From Xenorhabdus stockiae (GTDB taxonomy: Bacteria > Pseudomonadota > Gammaproteobacteria > Enterobacterales > Enterobacteriaceae), in contig NZ_NJAJ01000003.1 of NCBI RefSeq assembly GCF_002632825.1, forward strand, positions 119,855 through 183,854: a DNA stretch of 64,000 nt, written 5' to 3'. Below the pieces are notes generated by a model. That model saw nothing but the letters and a program-made list of their open reading frames with translations. It did no database searches and was not told the DNA's origin. Shown in pieces: positions 13,617 to 22,947 of this stretch. Position 1 is the stretch's first letter. Each line of letters opens with the position of its first letter. The translations under genes were made by a program, and so were the position numbers.

Positions 13617-14729
13617 ATGAGTAATAAACCAGTTAAGCATACAGACTTTTATGAGGAACATGCAGACTATTATCATCCAAGGCAAGATGATGAAATTGAT
13701 CTGTTTGAACTGTTCTCCGTAATATTTCAGTCAAAATATTTGATTATTGCAGTATCCTTTATTTTTGCCGTGATTGGCTTTGGTGTTGCGTCATTTTTAC
13801 CACAAAAATGGACCAGTACGGCGGCAGTGGTACAACCTGAGCTGGAACAGTTTCAGCCATTAAAAAACGTCTTAACAGAACTGAATGTTCTTAGTCTTGA
13901 TCCAGAGATTACAGAGTATTCACTATTTAAGCGTTTTGTTGAAAACTATAACTCCCGTGTACTGCGTGAAGAATATCTGGTAGACACCGATTACTTCAGA
14001 ACACTGCTTGCCAGTAAAGAAGATATTACGGCACAGGCTAAAAGAAGTCTGATTGAACAGATTGTAAATAAAAATATCTCTTCAACTGTACCCAATAAAA
14101 AAGATAAAGATGATGAATTTTATGAAACAACGCTTTCTTTCAGTGCGGGGACAGCAGAAGATTCATACAAGTTATTGTCTGGTTACATCAAATTTATCTC
14201 CTCTGTTGTGCGTGACCAGATAAAAGATGAACTGAATGATGCAGTGAGTCAGAAACTGGCTTACTCGAAAAAAATGTATGATATTGATTTGGGACGCATC
14301 ACCAACATGCGTGTTACCGATATTGAACGACTGAAGTATGCAATTTCTATTGCCAATTCAGCGGGTATAAAAAAACCAGTCTCCAGTGGTGGCGCAGTTG
14401 TTAAGGATGACCCGGATTATTCAATCGCTCTGGGTGCTGATGCGTTGCAACGTAAATTGCAGATCACTGAAGGCATTACTGATGCAACAACGATAGATCC
14501 TGACTTACGTAACCGTCTTCTTTATATCAAAAATCTGGAAGCGGTAAATATTGATAAGCTTGATTTCCAGCCATTCAAATATATGCAGGAGCCTTACGAG
14601 CCAACGGCGAAAGATTCACCTAAGCGTCTGTTAATCCTGATTGGTGCTGGCTTTATCGGTTTTATTCTGTCGGTAATGTTTGTCCTGATGCGCCATATGG
14701 CGCGTAGCCGTCAGAAGCAAGTAGCCTGA
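13617..14729 (+). CDS. wzz: Wzz/FepE-family polysaccharide chain-length determinant
   Basis: Inner-membrane polysaccharide co-polymerase (class 1) that sets O-antigen modal length with Wzy. It has an N-terminal membrane segment (about residues 36-56), a long periplasmic alpha/beta domain, the Pro-containing stretch PYEPTAKDSPKR just before the second membrane segment (about 336-360), and a short basic tail. At 370 residues it is nearer in size to FepE-type Wzz than to short-chain Wzz. I prefer ATG 13617; a TTG at 13602 is in frame and possible. Position between hemH and gsk recalls the Yersinia O-antigen locus. Confidence 0.9.
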   Translation: MSNKPVKHTDFYEEHADYYHPRQDDEIDLFELFSVIFQSKYLIIAVSFIFAVIGFGVASFLPQKWTSTAAVVQPELEQFQPLKNVLTELNVLSLDPEITEYSLFKRFVENYNSRVLREEYLVDTDYFRTLLASKEDITAQAKRSLIEQIVNKNISSTVPNKKDKDDEFYETTLSFSAGTAEDSYKLLSGYIKFISSVVRDQIKDELNDAVSQKLAYSKKMYDIDLGRITNMRVTDIERLKYAISIANSAGIKKPVSSGGAVVKDDPDYSIALGADALQRKLQITEGITDATTIDPDLRNRLLYIKNLEAVNIDKLDFQPFKYMQEPYEPTAKDSPKRLLILIGAGFIGFILSVMFVLMRHMARSRQKQVA

Positions 14730-14780
14730 AGCTTATAAGCTACATTTAATCATCAGTAGCTTATAATCAGCGAAATTTGG

Positions 14781-14814
14781 CAGCCAGTGTGTGTTATCAC
14801 ATTGGCTGTTTCTT
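14781..14814 (+). terminator. Terminator of wzz
   Basis: CAGCCAGTGTG (14781-14791) and CACATTGGCTG (14798-14808) form an 11-bp stem with one G-T wobble, followed by TTTCTTTT. Clear intrinsic terminator about 50 bases after wzz. Confidence 0.85.
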
Positions 14815-14902
14815 TTCATCAATACTGAATACTGTGTTTTTTGTTTCATAGTGGGATTATGCTAATATGGCGCATGTTTTGGCTCCATAGCAACAATCAA
14901 TT

Positions 14903-16213
14903 ATGAAATTCCCCGGAAAACGCAAATCTAAACACTATTTTCCTGTCAGTCTGAGAGACCCTCTGCTTCAGCCCATCAAAGAGATGATGGATACTGAAAA
15001 TAATCGAGCATATATTGTTGGTATTGACCAGATATTGGTAGATATTGAAGCTAAGGTTGATGAAAGCTTTATCCAACGTTATAACCTGAGTCAGGGACAT
15101 TCATTAGTTATTGAAGATGATGTTGCTGAAGCGCTCTACAATGAACTGGCAGATAATAACCTCATCAGCCATGAATTTGCGGGTGGAACGATTGGTAATA
15201 CTCTGCATAACTATTCTGTGCTGGCTGACGACAAATCTGTGTTGCTTGGCACCATGTGCAATAACATTCAAATCGGTAGCTATGCCTATTGCTATCTTTG
15301 TAATACTTCCAGCCGGATGGATTTGAATCATCTTCAGGGTGTCGATGGCCCAATTGGCCGCTGTTTTACTCTGATCACTGAAAATGGTGAAAGAACATTT
15401 GCCATCAGTCCGGGGCTAATGAATCAGCTTAAACCGGAAAGTATTCCTGAGCATATTATTGCAGAAGCATCAGCACTGGTAATCACGGCCTATCTGGTAC
15501 GCTGTAAATCAGGTGAACCAATGCCGGAAGCAACCATGAAAGCCATTGAGTACGCGAAGAAACATAATGTGCCAGTTGTTCTGACACTGGGTACAAAATA
15601 CGTTATTGCGGACGATCCTCAGTGGTGGCGCGATTTTCTGGCAGAGAATGTTTCTGTGGTAGCCATGAATGAAGATGAAGCTCTGGAACTGACCGGATTT
15701 AGTGATCCTCTGCTGGCTGCAGATATGGCACTAAATTGGGTTGACCTCGTATTATGTACTGCTGGCCCGGCAGGGTTGTATATGGCCGGTTATACAGAAG
15801 AAGAGTCCAAGCGTCAGACATCACACCCATTATTGCCGGGAGCGATTGCTGAATTCAATCGTTTTGAATTCAGTCGTGCCATGCGTCAGGATGATTGTCA
15901 GAATCCTATGCGGGTCTATTCTCATATTGAGCCATATATGGGAGGACCTGAAAAAATTATGAATACGAATGGTGCCGGAGATGGCGCACTGTCTGCCTTA
16001 CTGCATGATATTACAGCTAATAGCTATCATCGTATGAACGTCCCTAATTCGAGTAAACATATGCGCTCTTGCCTGACATATTCTTCTCTGGCTCAGGTGT
16101 GTAAGTATGCGAACAGAGTGAGCTATCAGGTATTGAGTCAACATGCTCCACGTCTGACACGCGGTTTACCAGAAAGGGAAGATAGTCTGGAAGAGTCTTA
16201 CTGGGAACGTTAA
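14903..16213 (+). CDS. gsk: Inosine-guanosine kinase
   Basis: Gsk phosphorylates guanosine and inosine in purine salvage. PfkB (ribokinase) family: the N-terminal GTIGNTLHNYSVLADD substrate region and the C-terminal NTNGAGDGALSALLHD signature (about 353-368), whose GAGD Asp is the catalytic base. The 436 residues match E. coli Gsk (434). Gene order gsk followed by convergent ybaL is as in E. coli. Confidence 0.97.
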   Translation: MKFPGKRKSKHYFPVSLRDPLLQPIKEMMDTENNRAYIVGIDQILVDIEAKVDESFIQRYNLSQGHSLVIEDDVAEALYNELADNNLISHEFAGGTIGNTLHNYSVLADDKSVLLGTMCNNIQIGSYAYCYLCNTSSRMDLNHLQGVDGPIGRCFTLITENGERTFAISPGLMNQLKPESIPEHIIAEASALVITAYLVRCKSGEPMPEATMKAIEYAKKHNVPVVLTLGTKYVIADDPQWWRDFLAENVSVVAMNEDEALELTGFSDPLLAADMALNWVDLVLCTAGPAGLYMAGYTEEESKRQTSHPLLPGAIAEFNRFEFSRAMRQDDCQNPMRVYSHIEPYMGGPEKIMNTNGAGDGALSALLHDITANSYHRMNVPNSSKHMRSCLTYSSLAQVCKYANRVSYQVLSQHAPRLTRGLPEREDSLEESYWER

Positions 16214-16224
16214 TTTCTGATTCA

Positions 16225-16258
16225 GGAGTATCCCCCCTTGAAATTATAGGGATACTCC
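16225..16258. terminator. Bidirectional terminator between gsk and ybaL
   Basis: GGAGTATCCC (16225-16234) and GGGATACTCC (16249-16258) form a perfect 10-bp stem between two convergent genes. T-rich sequence is poor on the plus side (CTATTAATC), so termination strength is uncertain. Confidence 0.65.
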
Positions 16259-16273
16259 CTATTAATCAATTCA

Positions 16274-17986
16274 TTATGCTGCTGATGAATTAGTTGGTGA
16301 AAATGCCGATGGTAGCGCTATCGGGCAGTCAGGCGTGGATTCAGGGAGTGAATCAGCCATCGCTCTGGCGATTTCATGTTCGCCAATAATAATATGATCA
16401 GCGCCACGTGCCGTAAGGTAAGTGACTTCATCATCGTAATGAGCGCGAACGATAATATTGATATCTGGCCTGATTGCTCTTGCACTCTCGATAATTTTGC
16501 CGGCTTCATAACCATTCGGGATAGTCAGGAATAGCGCACAAGCACAATCCAATCTTGCTAATGCCATGATATCTTCTCTGGCAGCATTCCCCATCACAGC
16601 ACTAATCCCCATTTCTCCCAACTCTTCAAATCGGGCACGGGTATCCTCAATTGCAACCAGTGGAAAAGGTTTTTCCTGCAAACGCTGGCAAAGCAGGCGA
16701 CCGACCCTGCCATATCCCACAACAATCGCATGGCCGCAAATATTGACAGGGATTTGAGTTTCTTCCTCTAATGTTTCTTCCAGTATCTGTTCTTCTATCG
16801 TTTCTGTTTTTTCCAGATAGCGATCCAACAGGCTGAATAAAATCGGATTCAACATAATGGAAATAATAGCCCCAGCGAGTATTAGGTTACGTGCATCATC
16901 ATCCAACACGCCTAAAGTGACACCTAATCCAGCCAGAATAAAAGCAAACTCACCAATTTGGGCAAGACTGACAGAAATAGTCAGTGCGGTACGTCGTGAG
17001 TGGCCGAAAAGCCTGACCAGCAACAGTGCTGCGACAGATTTACCGATAATAATAATGGCCAGCGTTCCTAAAATGGCAATGGGCTGCTGGATCAAGATTA
17101 TTGGATCAAACAACATACCGACCGAAACAAAAAACAGTACAGCAAAAGCATCTCTGAGTGGTAAAGTATCCTGTGCGGCTCTATGACTCAGCTCTGATTC
17201 ATTCAGTACCATCCCGGCAAAAAATGCTCCCAGTGCAAATGAGGCATCAAACAGCTCGACTGCACCATAGGCGACCCCTAAGGCGATAGTGAGGACAGCC
17301 AGGGTAAATAACTCGCGTGAGCCTGTACTGGCTGTTTTTGCCAGCAGCCAGGGGATCAGACGGCGGCCGACAAAAATCATCAATAAAATAAATGCGACAA
17401 CTTTGCCGACGGTAATGGCAAGTTCAAGAAGTAATTGGCCGATATCAGTATTATGGTTATCTAAAATACCCGCAGAAGCAGGCAGTAATACCAAAGCCAG
17501 CACCATTGCCAGATCTTCGACAATCAGCCATCCAATAGCAATTTTCCCTCGCTGGCTGTCAATGAGTTGGCGTTCTTCCAGTGCTCTGAGCAGTACTACG
17601 GTACTGGCGGTGGACAGGCAGAGGCCAAAGACAATTCCGCTGAATAAACCCCAGCCCAGTAATTTTGACAGGCCGGCTCCTAATAGCGTTGCCACGGCAA
17701 TTTGGGCAATCGCTCCCGGGATTGCAATTGATTTTACGGCTAATAAATCTTTGAGTGAAAAATGCAGACCGACACCAAACATCAGTAAGATCACGCCAAT
17801 TTCTGAAAGTTCAGGCGCCAGAGAAGTATCGGCAACAAAACCTGGTGTAAAAGGCCCGGCAAGCACACCGGCCATAAGATAACCTACCAAAGGTGAGATT
17901 TTCAGACGCTGTGCAAGCATGCCAAGCAGATAGGCGAGGAGAAAACCGCCAACAATAGTCGTGATGAGAGGTGTCGAATGCTCCAT
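16274..17986 (-). CDS. ybaL: YbaL, CPA2-family cation/proton antiporter with RCK domain
   Basis: Predicted inner-membrane K+(Na+)/H+ exchanger related to KefB/KefC. About twelve membrane segments span residues 1-385, and the TrkA-N (RCK) domain begins near 420 with the Rossmann motif VVGYGRVGRLL. ATG 17986 has AAGGAG eight bases upstream; a TTG one codon earlier is unnecessary. The 570 residues compare with 558 in E. coli. The ion transported cannot be read from the sequence. Confidence 0.93.
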   Translation of the reverse strand: MEHSTPLITTIVGGFLLAYLLGMLAQRLKISPLVGYLMAGVLAGPFTPGFVADTSLAPELSEIGVILLMFGVGLHFSLKDLLAVKSIAIPGAIAQIAVATLLGAGLSKLLGWGLFSGIVFGLCLSTASTVVLLRALEERQLIDSQRGKIAIGWLIVEDLAMVLALVLLPASAGILDNHNTDIGQLLLELAITVGKVVAFILLMIFVGRRLIPWLLAKTASTGSRELFTLAVLTIALGVAYGAVELFDASFALGAFFAGMVLNESELSHRAAQDTLPLRDAFAVLFFVSVGMLFDPIILIQQPIAILGTLAIIIIGKSVAALLLVRLFGHSRRTALTISVSLAQIGEFAFILAGLGVTLGVLDDDARNLILAGAIISIMLNPILFSLLDRYLEKTETIEEQILEETLEEETQIPVNICGHAIVVGYGRVGRLLCQRLQEKPFPLVAIEDTRARFEELGEMGISAVMGNAAREDIMALARLDCACALFLTIPNGYEAGKIIESARAIRPDINIIVRAHYDDEVTYLTARGADHIIIGEHEIARAMADSLPESTPDCPIALPSAFSPTNSSAA

Positions 17987-18107
17987 CAAGTCTCCTTCTG
18001 AGTTGGATAAATGTAATAGGATGTATTATCAGATTGGGTAATTATTAATTTTACAAATAATTTGAAATATTTGCTTGAAAAATATACTTTTTTGAGAAAA
18101 TGAGGGT

Positions 18108-18160
18108 GATCTACATAAAGAGCATTGTAATGGTATTTTATGTAGATCTTTTTATTATTT
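18108..18160. terminator. Hairpin downstream of fsr
   Basis: GATCTACATAAA (18108-18119) and TTTATGTAGATC (18137-18148) form a perfect 12-bp stem. The T-run (TTTTTATTATTT) lies on the plus side, yet both flanking genes are on the minus strand. It is probably the 3' stem of fsr; the polarity of the T-run is odd. Confidence 0.6.
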
Positions 18161-18207
18161 ACTCATGTTTACAAAGATAAATGATGGTAAATAATGAATA
18201 TTTTTTA

Positions 18208-19449
18208 TTATTTAGTACTGATTTTATTATGTTTATTTCCTATGTTTGGTAAAAATAGAGTGAAAATGCCAAGAAGTGGTAAAAAAGCACAGATTTTATA
18301 AACTAATTCTATACTGGTTTTATCTGCTATATATCCGAGAGCGGCTGCTCCGACACCTCCCATACCGAATGCTAATCCAAAGAATAATCCCGCTATCATC
18401 CCTGTGTTGCCGGGAAGTAGCTCCTGTGCATAGACGAGAATGGCGGAAAATGCAGATGCCAGTATCAGGCCGATAATAACGGTGAGTATGCCTGTCCAGA
18501 ATAGTGATGCATAAGGCAAGAGAAGAGTGAAGGGGGCAACACCCAGAATCGAACCCCAGATGACATACTTACGGCCGATTTTATCTCCGATAGGGCCACC
18601 AATCATGGTGCCTGCGGCGACAGCAAACAAAAAGACGAAAAGATGAATCTGTGCATTTTGAACAGAAACACCAAATTTTTGGATCAGATAAAAAGTATAG
18701 TAGCTGCTGATGCTGGTCAGATAGAAATACTTTGAAAAGATCAGTATTAGTAGAATGATGAATGAACGGACAATGATTTTTCTGGGAAAAACAGGCTCAA
18801 AGCTTGTATTGGAGGCGTGGCGTGAAGTCGTGCGATACTGCATTTTGTACCATTGACTGACTTGTAACAGAATGATGATAGCCAGCAGAGCTGCCAGAGA
18901 AAACCACCCTATATTTCCCTTACCGTAAGGCGCGATGAAAATAGCGGCTAACAGTGGGCCAAGTGAACTTCCCAGATTTCCGCCTACCTGAAATAAAGAT
19001 TGCGCTAATCCAAGACGCCCACCCGAAGCCATTCGGGCAACTCTGGATGATTCTGGGTGAAAGACCGATGAACCTGTACCGACCAGTGCTGCAGCCAGCA
19101 GTATCATAGGAAAACTTTCGGCATAAGCCAGCAAAAGCAATCCGGAAAGGGTAAAACCCATCCCAATGGGTAGCGAATAAGGTTTAGGATGTTTATCTGT
19201 ATATAAGCCAATGAGGGGCTGTAGTAAAGACGCCGTGACCTGATATGTCAGAGTTATCATTCCAATCTGTATAAAACTGAGCGTAAATTCAGATTGTAAT
19301 AGTGGATAAATCGCCAGAATCAGCGATTGGATCATATCGTTCAAAAGATGAGACAGGCTAATTGCGCCAAGAATAGAGAAAACCGTTTTCTGTGTTCTTT
19401 TTTGTGAGCCTGATTGTGGAATTGTACTATTTTGCTTATTTATGTTCAT
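18208..19449 (-). CDS. fsr: MFS efflux protein Fsr (fosmidomycin resistance)
   Basis: Twelve-helix major facilitator; in E. coli overexpression gives fosmidomycin resistance. The 413 residues compare with 406. The characteristic N-terminal helix region ISLSHLLNDMIQSLILAIYPLLQ and the GTGSSVFHPESSRVARMASGGR segment (about 128-149) agree with E. coli Fsr. It is divergent from ushA as in E. coli. The physiological substrate is unknown. Confidence 0.93.
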   Translation of the reverse strand: MNINKQNSTIPQSGSQKRTQKTVFSILGAISLSHLLNDMIQSLILAIYPLLQSEFTLSFIQIGMITLTYQVTASLLQPLIGLYTDKHPKPYSLPIGMGFTLSGLLLLAYAESFPMILLAAALVGTGSSVFHPESSRVARMASGGRLGLAQSLFQVGGNLGSSLGPLLAAIFIAPYGKGNIGWFSLAALLAIIILLQVSQWYKMQYRTTSRHASNTSFEPVFPRKIIVRSFIILLILIFSKYFYLTSISSYYTFYLIQKFGVSVQNAQIHLFVFLFAVAAGTMIGGPIGDKIGRKYVIWGSILGVAPFTLLLPYASLFWTGILTVIIGLILASAFSAILVYAQELLPGNTGMIAGLFFGLAFGMGGVGAAALGYIADKTSIELVYKICAFLPLLGIFTLFLPNIGNKHNKISTK

Positions 19450-19799
19450 TTCTTCACCAATGTCACCTGTGTTGTATGGTGTTGAACGGTTATTTAATTG
19501 TTACACCTTAATGCATATTCACTTTCCAATAAAACCTTTGCTCATCTTGGTATAATTTGATGCCTATCGCAAAAAAATGGAACAACACTCTATTTAATAG
19601 CTTATTTATGTAATCTTGATCGAAAAAATACGGCATTAAGTGCTGTTCCGCTAGTCTGTTCTGTTGTTGAATATATGCCTGTGCCAGCCATGTTTCTTGT
19701 CATAAAAAATCACACTCTTTGAAATGAGGCAGGTTTTAACATCATTGAAAAACAATAACAGTCATGCAGTCAATTTATTTAGGAGCATGGAGATATCCG
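19450..19799. promoter_or_regulatory. Divergent fsr-ushA intergenic region
   Basis: About 350 bp without a gene, A+T-rich, which must hold the promoters of both fsr and ushA. I could not assign a convincing pair of -35/-10 boxes with good spacing, and I see no repeat or strong hairpin. Confidence 0.4.
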
Positions 19800-21458
19800 A
19801 TGAAATTTTCATTTAAAGCGTCAGTATGTACCCTTGTTGTTTCTCTGGCTTTGTCACCGATGGTGGCTTCGGCCTGGGAAAAAGATAAAACGTACGATAT
19901 TACGATCTTGCATACCAATGATCATCATGGTCACTTTTGGCAGAATGATCATGGAGAGTACGGATTGGCTGCTCAGAAAACGGTAGTAGATTCCATACGA
20001 CAGGAAGTGGCTAAAAAAGGTGGCAGCGTATTACTGCTATCGGGTGGAGACATCAATACGGGTGTACCTGAATCGGATATGCAGGATGCCGAGCCGGATT
20101 TTAAGGGAATGAATCTGGTGGGTTATGATGCGATGACACTGGGAAATCACGAATTTGATAAACCTTTGAATGTTCTTTATCAACAGGAGAAATGGGCTAA
20201 CTTCCCATTTTTGTCAGCGAATATCTACCAGTCCAGTACCAATAAGCGTTTATTTAAGCCCTATGTGATATTTGATAAGCAAGGGGTGAAAATTGCTGTT
20301 ATTGGCTTAACCACTGACGATACCGCGAAAATAGGTAATCCGGCTAATTTCCCGGATGTGGAATTCCGTGTACCTGCGAAAGAAGCGAAAAAAGTCATTG
20401 ATGAACTGAAGAAGAATGAAAAACCGGATGTCATTATTGCTGCAACGCATATGGGGCACTATGACGATGGTCACCACGGTACAAATGCTCCCGGAGATGT
20501 GGAAATGGCGCGTAGTTTACCTGCTGGCTATCTAAATATGATTGTGGGGGGGCATTCACAAGATCCGGTCTGTATGTCTGCGGAAAATAAAAATTATAAA
20601 CAAGTGGATTATGTACCGGGAACACCTTGCTCTCCGGATCGCCAAAATGGAACGTGGATTGTTCAGGCCCATGAATGGGGCAAATATGTCGGTCGGGCAG
20701 ATTTTCAATTCCGTAATGGTGAGTTTAAGTTAATGCACTATCAGTTAATTCCCATCAATTTAAATAAAAGAGTCAAACAAGAAGATGGGAGTACTGAGAG
20801 AGTTTATTACACTCAACAAATTCCCCAGAACGCAGAAATGCTGAAATTGTTGACCCCTTATCAGGATAAAGGCAATCAGAAACTGAGTGTCAAAATTGGG
20901 TCAGTTGACGACAAATTAGAAGGTGATCGTAGTAAGGTTCGTTTTATACAGACTAACATGGCTCATCTTGTGCTGGCCGCTCAGATGGAGCGGACTAATG
21001 CTGATTTTGCTGTGATGAGTGGTGGCGGTATTCGTGATTCTATTGAAGCAGGGGATATTACTTATAAGGATGTATTAAAAGTTCATCCATTCGGTAATCA
21101 GTTAATTTATGTTGACTTCAAAGGCAGTGAAGTTCTGCCTTATCTGACCGCTGCGGCTAATATGGACGCGGATTCAGGTGCTTATGGTCAATTCTATAAT
21201 GTCAGTTTTGTGAAAGAGGGTAAAAGCATCAGCGACGTAAAAATTGCTGGGAAGCCTTTAGATCTGAATAAAACTTATCGTATGGCAACATTGAATTTCA
21301 ACGCTATCGGTGGTGACGGTTATCCACGAATTGATAATTTGCCGGGATACGTAAATACCGGTTTTGTCGATGCGGAAGTATTGAAAGGATATATTGAAAA
21401 ACACTCTCCACTGAAAGCCGCTGACTATGATCCTAAAGGCGAAATAATTTTCAAGTGA
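19800..21458 (+). CDS. ushA: Periplasmic UDP-sugar hydrolase / 5'-nucleotidase UshA
   Basis: Periplasmic enzyme that hydrolyses UDP-sugars and 5'-nucleotides for salvage. ATG 19800 begins a signal peptide (MKFSFKASVCTLVVSLALSP... cleaved after VASA). Two-metal centre motifs are ILHTNDHHGHFW (about 38-49) and GNHEFD (about 117-122); the C-terminal nucleotide-binding domain contains MSGGGIRDSI and NAIGGDGYPR. Length 552 compares with 550 in E. coli. An upstream in-frame start at 19764 would bury the signal peptide and is rejected. Confidence 0.96.
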   Translation: MKFSFKASVCTLVVSLALSPMVASAWEKDKTYDITILHTNDHHGHFWQNDHGEYGLAAQKTVVDSIRQEVAKKGGSVLLLSGGDINTGVPESDMQDAEPDFKGMNLVGYDAMTLGNHEFDKPLNVLYQQEKWANFPFLSANIYQSSTNKRLFKPYVIFDKQGVKIAVIGLTTDDTAKIGNPANFPDVEFRVPAKEAKKVIDELKKNEKPDVIIAATHMGHYDDGHHGTNAPGDVEMARSLPAGYLNMIVGGHSQDPVCMSAENKNYKQVDYVPGTPCSPDRQNGTWIVQAHEWGKYVGRADFQFRNGEFKLMHYQLIPINLNKRVKQEDGSTERVYYTQQIPQNAEMLKLLTPYQDKGNQKLSVKIGSVDDKLEGDRSKVRFIQTNMAHLVLAAQMERTNADFAVMSGGGIRDSIEAGDITYKDVLKVHPFGNQLIYVDFKGSEVLPYLTAAANMDADSGAYGQFYNVSFVKEGKSISDVKIAGKPLDLNKTYRMATLNFNAIGGDGYPRIDNLPGYVNTGFVDAEVLKGYIEKHSPLKAADYDPKGEIIFK

Positions 21459-21486
21459 TAATAAGTCAAAGCTGATTTTTGCTAAA

Positions 21487-21518
21487 AAAGACCATCTTTA
21501 AGACAGATGGTCTTTTAT
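21487..21518 (+). terminator. Terminator of ushA
   Basis: AAAGACCATCT (21487-21497) pairs with AGATGGTCTTT (21505-21515), followed by TATTT. Perfect 11-bp stem, 28 bases after ushA. Confidence 0.88.
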
Positions 21519-21574
21519 TTATCAGTTGAAATGGTAATAAATAATCTGAAGTAGGTATGGTTGAAGGCAAATAA

Positions 21575-22126
21575 TTAATTATTTAATATCATAGTTATTA
21601 GCGTATTTTTCTCTCCTTCTTTTTTGGGTAATTCTTTAAATCCATTTGAAGTGTATAGCTCGATAAGTTTGGTATTGTTTTCACATTCTAAAGCAATTAC
21701 TCTTCCTCCAATCAGGGTTTTTACCGTAAGAATAATGCTTTTCACATAAGTAAAAATTCCGTTTAATTTTATCGTGTTTTTACTAATGGAGAAGTTTTTT
21801 GCTATTTGCCCGACTAAATAAACTTTTATTGTATTAGCATTTTTACTGATACCGTTTAGTTTCTTTGTCATTGTTTTTGAAATTTCAAAATTATATGTTT
21901 CCAATTCCTTAAAAGTTAATGAAAAGTAGGCGAGAATTAACCCTTTTTCATTTATTATCAGATATGTTCTAGTTACATCAGCCTGTTCAAATCTAATTGC
22001 ATTTATGTGTAAAAAATATTCTACATCTGGGTTGACGGGGCAGGAGAATGAAAGTAAATATTTTATAGTCTTATCTCTGCCTAGTATCGATAATACTTTA
22101 CTTAAAGTGAGAATTTTCGTTTTAAT
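21575..22126 (-). CDS. GNAT acetyltransferase-type toxin, start codon non-canonical
   Basis: An open frame of about 183 codons runs from 22126 to the stop at 21575. It encodes a whole GNAT fold: an N-terminal half (RFEQADVTRTYLIIN then GLILAYFSLTFKELE), the core VYLVGQIAKN, and the C-terminal GGRVIALECENNTKLIELYT with SNGFK, where the Tyr is the usual catalytic acid of this fold. No ATG, GTG or TTG precedes the N-terminal half; the first is TTG 21904, which would cut the protein in two. ATT at 22126 or 22114 is a plausible start. Such GNAT toxins acetylate aminoacyl-tRNA in other systems. It may instead be an inactivated gene. Confidence 0.65.
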   Translation of the reverse strand: MKTKILTLSKVLSILGRDKTIKYLLSFSCPVNPDVEYFLHINAIRFEQADVTRTYLIINEKGLILAYFSLTFKELETYNFEISKTMTKKLNGISKNANTIKVYLVGQIAKNFSISKNTIKLNGIFTYVKSIILTVKTLIGGRVIALECENNTKLIELYTSNGFKELPKKEGEKNTLITMILNN

Positions 22127-22269
22127 ATTTCTATTGCCTCTTCTTGTTGAGCTTCAATGTCTATTTTTTCAAAATCGGTTTTAAATGGCCTTCTATTAGC
22201 CTTGCGTAACATCTTAATTGCCTTAGGGTCAGTAATCACAATTTGCCGGAAAATTGACGAGGTAGCCAT
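22102..22269 (-). CDS. Small antitoxin candidate preceding the GNAT toxin
   Basis: A 55-residue protein, MATSSIFRQIVITDPKAIKM and so on, with a strong AAGGAG ribosome site 7 bases before the ATG at 22269. It overlaps the toxin frame by about 25 bases, as expected for a coupled toxin-antitoxin pair. Short proteins with a MATSSI...DP-AI start commonly precede GNAT toxins of this type (knowledge from memory). It has no visible DNA-binding motif, so autoregulation is unproven. Confidence 0.65.
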   Translation of the reverse strand: MATSSIFRQIVITDPKAIKMLRKANRRPFKTDFEKIDIEAQQEEAIEILKRKFSL

Positions 22270-22428
22270 TTTATCTCCTTTTATTTAAATATATTAAGTT
22301 ACTTAAAATAGTAAATGATATTATTTTTGCCATAAGGAAAGTATATCGATATTAGAAAGTTGAACAAGACTCTGTTTTTGGGAAAACAGAGCCGGCTCGA
22401 AAAATTTATAAGTAATTACAATTGATTT

Positions 22429-22905
22429 TCAAATTCTGGCGATATCAGCAAATGAACCATTTAATAGTTGGCATAAATCAGCAGGAGCCAGTTCAATATC
22501 CAGACCTCGTTTGCCGCCGGAAATAAACAGAGTAGATAAAGACTCTGCCTGGCTATCAATAACAGTAGGGAGACGTTTCTTCTGGCCTAATGGACTGATT
22601 CCTCCTACCAGATAGCCCGTAATCTTTTGTGCCAGTTGAGGGTCTGCCATATCGGCTTTTTTGGCTTTAAATGCTTTGGCGACTTTTTTCAAATCCAGTT
22701 GTCTTGCAACAGGGGTGACAGCGACAACAAGATTTTTAGGATCACCATTTAGTGAAACCAAAAGGGTTTTAAAAACTTTTGTTGCATCTAAACCCAGTTT
22801 TCTGACTACTTCATCACCAAAGTTATGTTCATTGGCATCGTGTTCGTAAGGATGAATCTTAAAATTAATTTTTTGTTTTTCCAGCAGAATGATGGCGGGG
22901 GTCAT
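22429..22905 (-). CDS. ybaK: Cys-tRNA(Pro) deacylase YbaK
   Basis: Trans-editing hydrolase that removes Cys mischarged onto tRNA-Pro. The 158 residues compare with 159. The substrate-binding Lys region [10 protein letters not shown] (about 46-55) and the loop [21 protein letters not shown] (about 97-117) are nearly identical to E. coli YbaK. It lies upstream of ybaP order-wise as in K-12. Confidence 0.96.
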   Translation of the reverse strand: MTPAIILLEKQKINFKIHPYEHDANEHNFGDEVVRKLGLDATKVFKTLLVSLNGDPKNLVVAVTPVARQLDLKKVAKAFKAKKADMADPQLAQKITGYLVGGISPLGQKKRLPTVIDSQAESLSTLFISGGKRGLDIELAPADLCQLLNGSFADIARI

Positions 22906-22947
22906 ATGTTATGTCCTATATATGCTTCAATTATTTAAAATGTTTTT

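Noticed and set aside
21575..21904. A 109-residue acetyltransferase fragment starting at TTG 21904
   Set aside because: The frame continues upstream for over 70 codons with clear GNAT N-terminal sequence; starting at 21904 would remove half of the fold.
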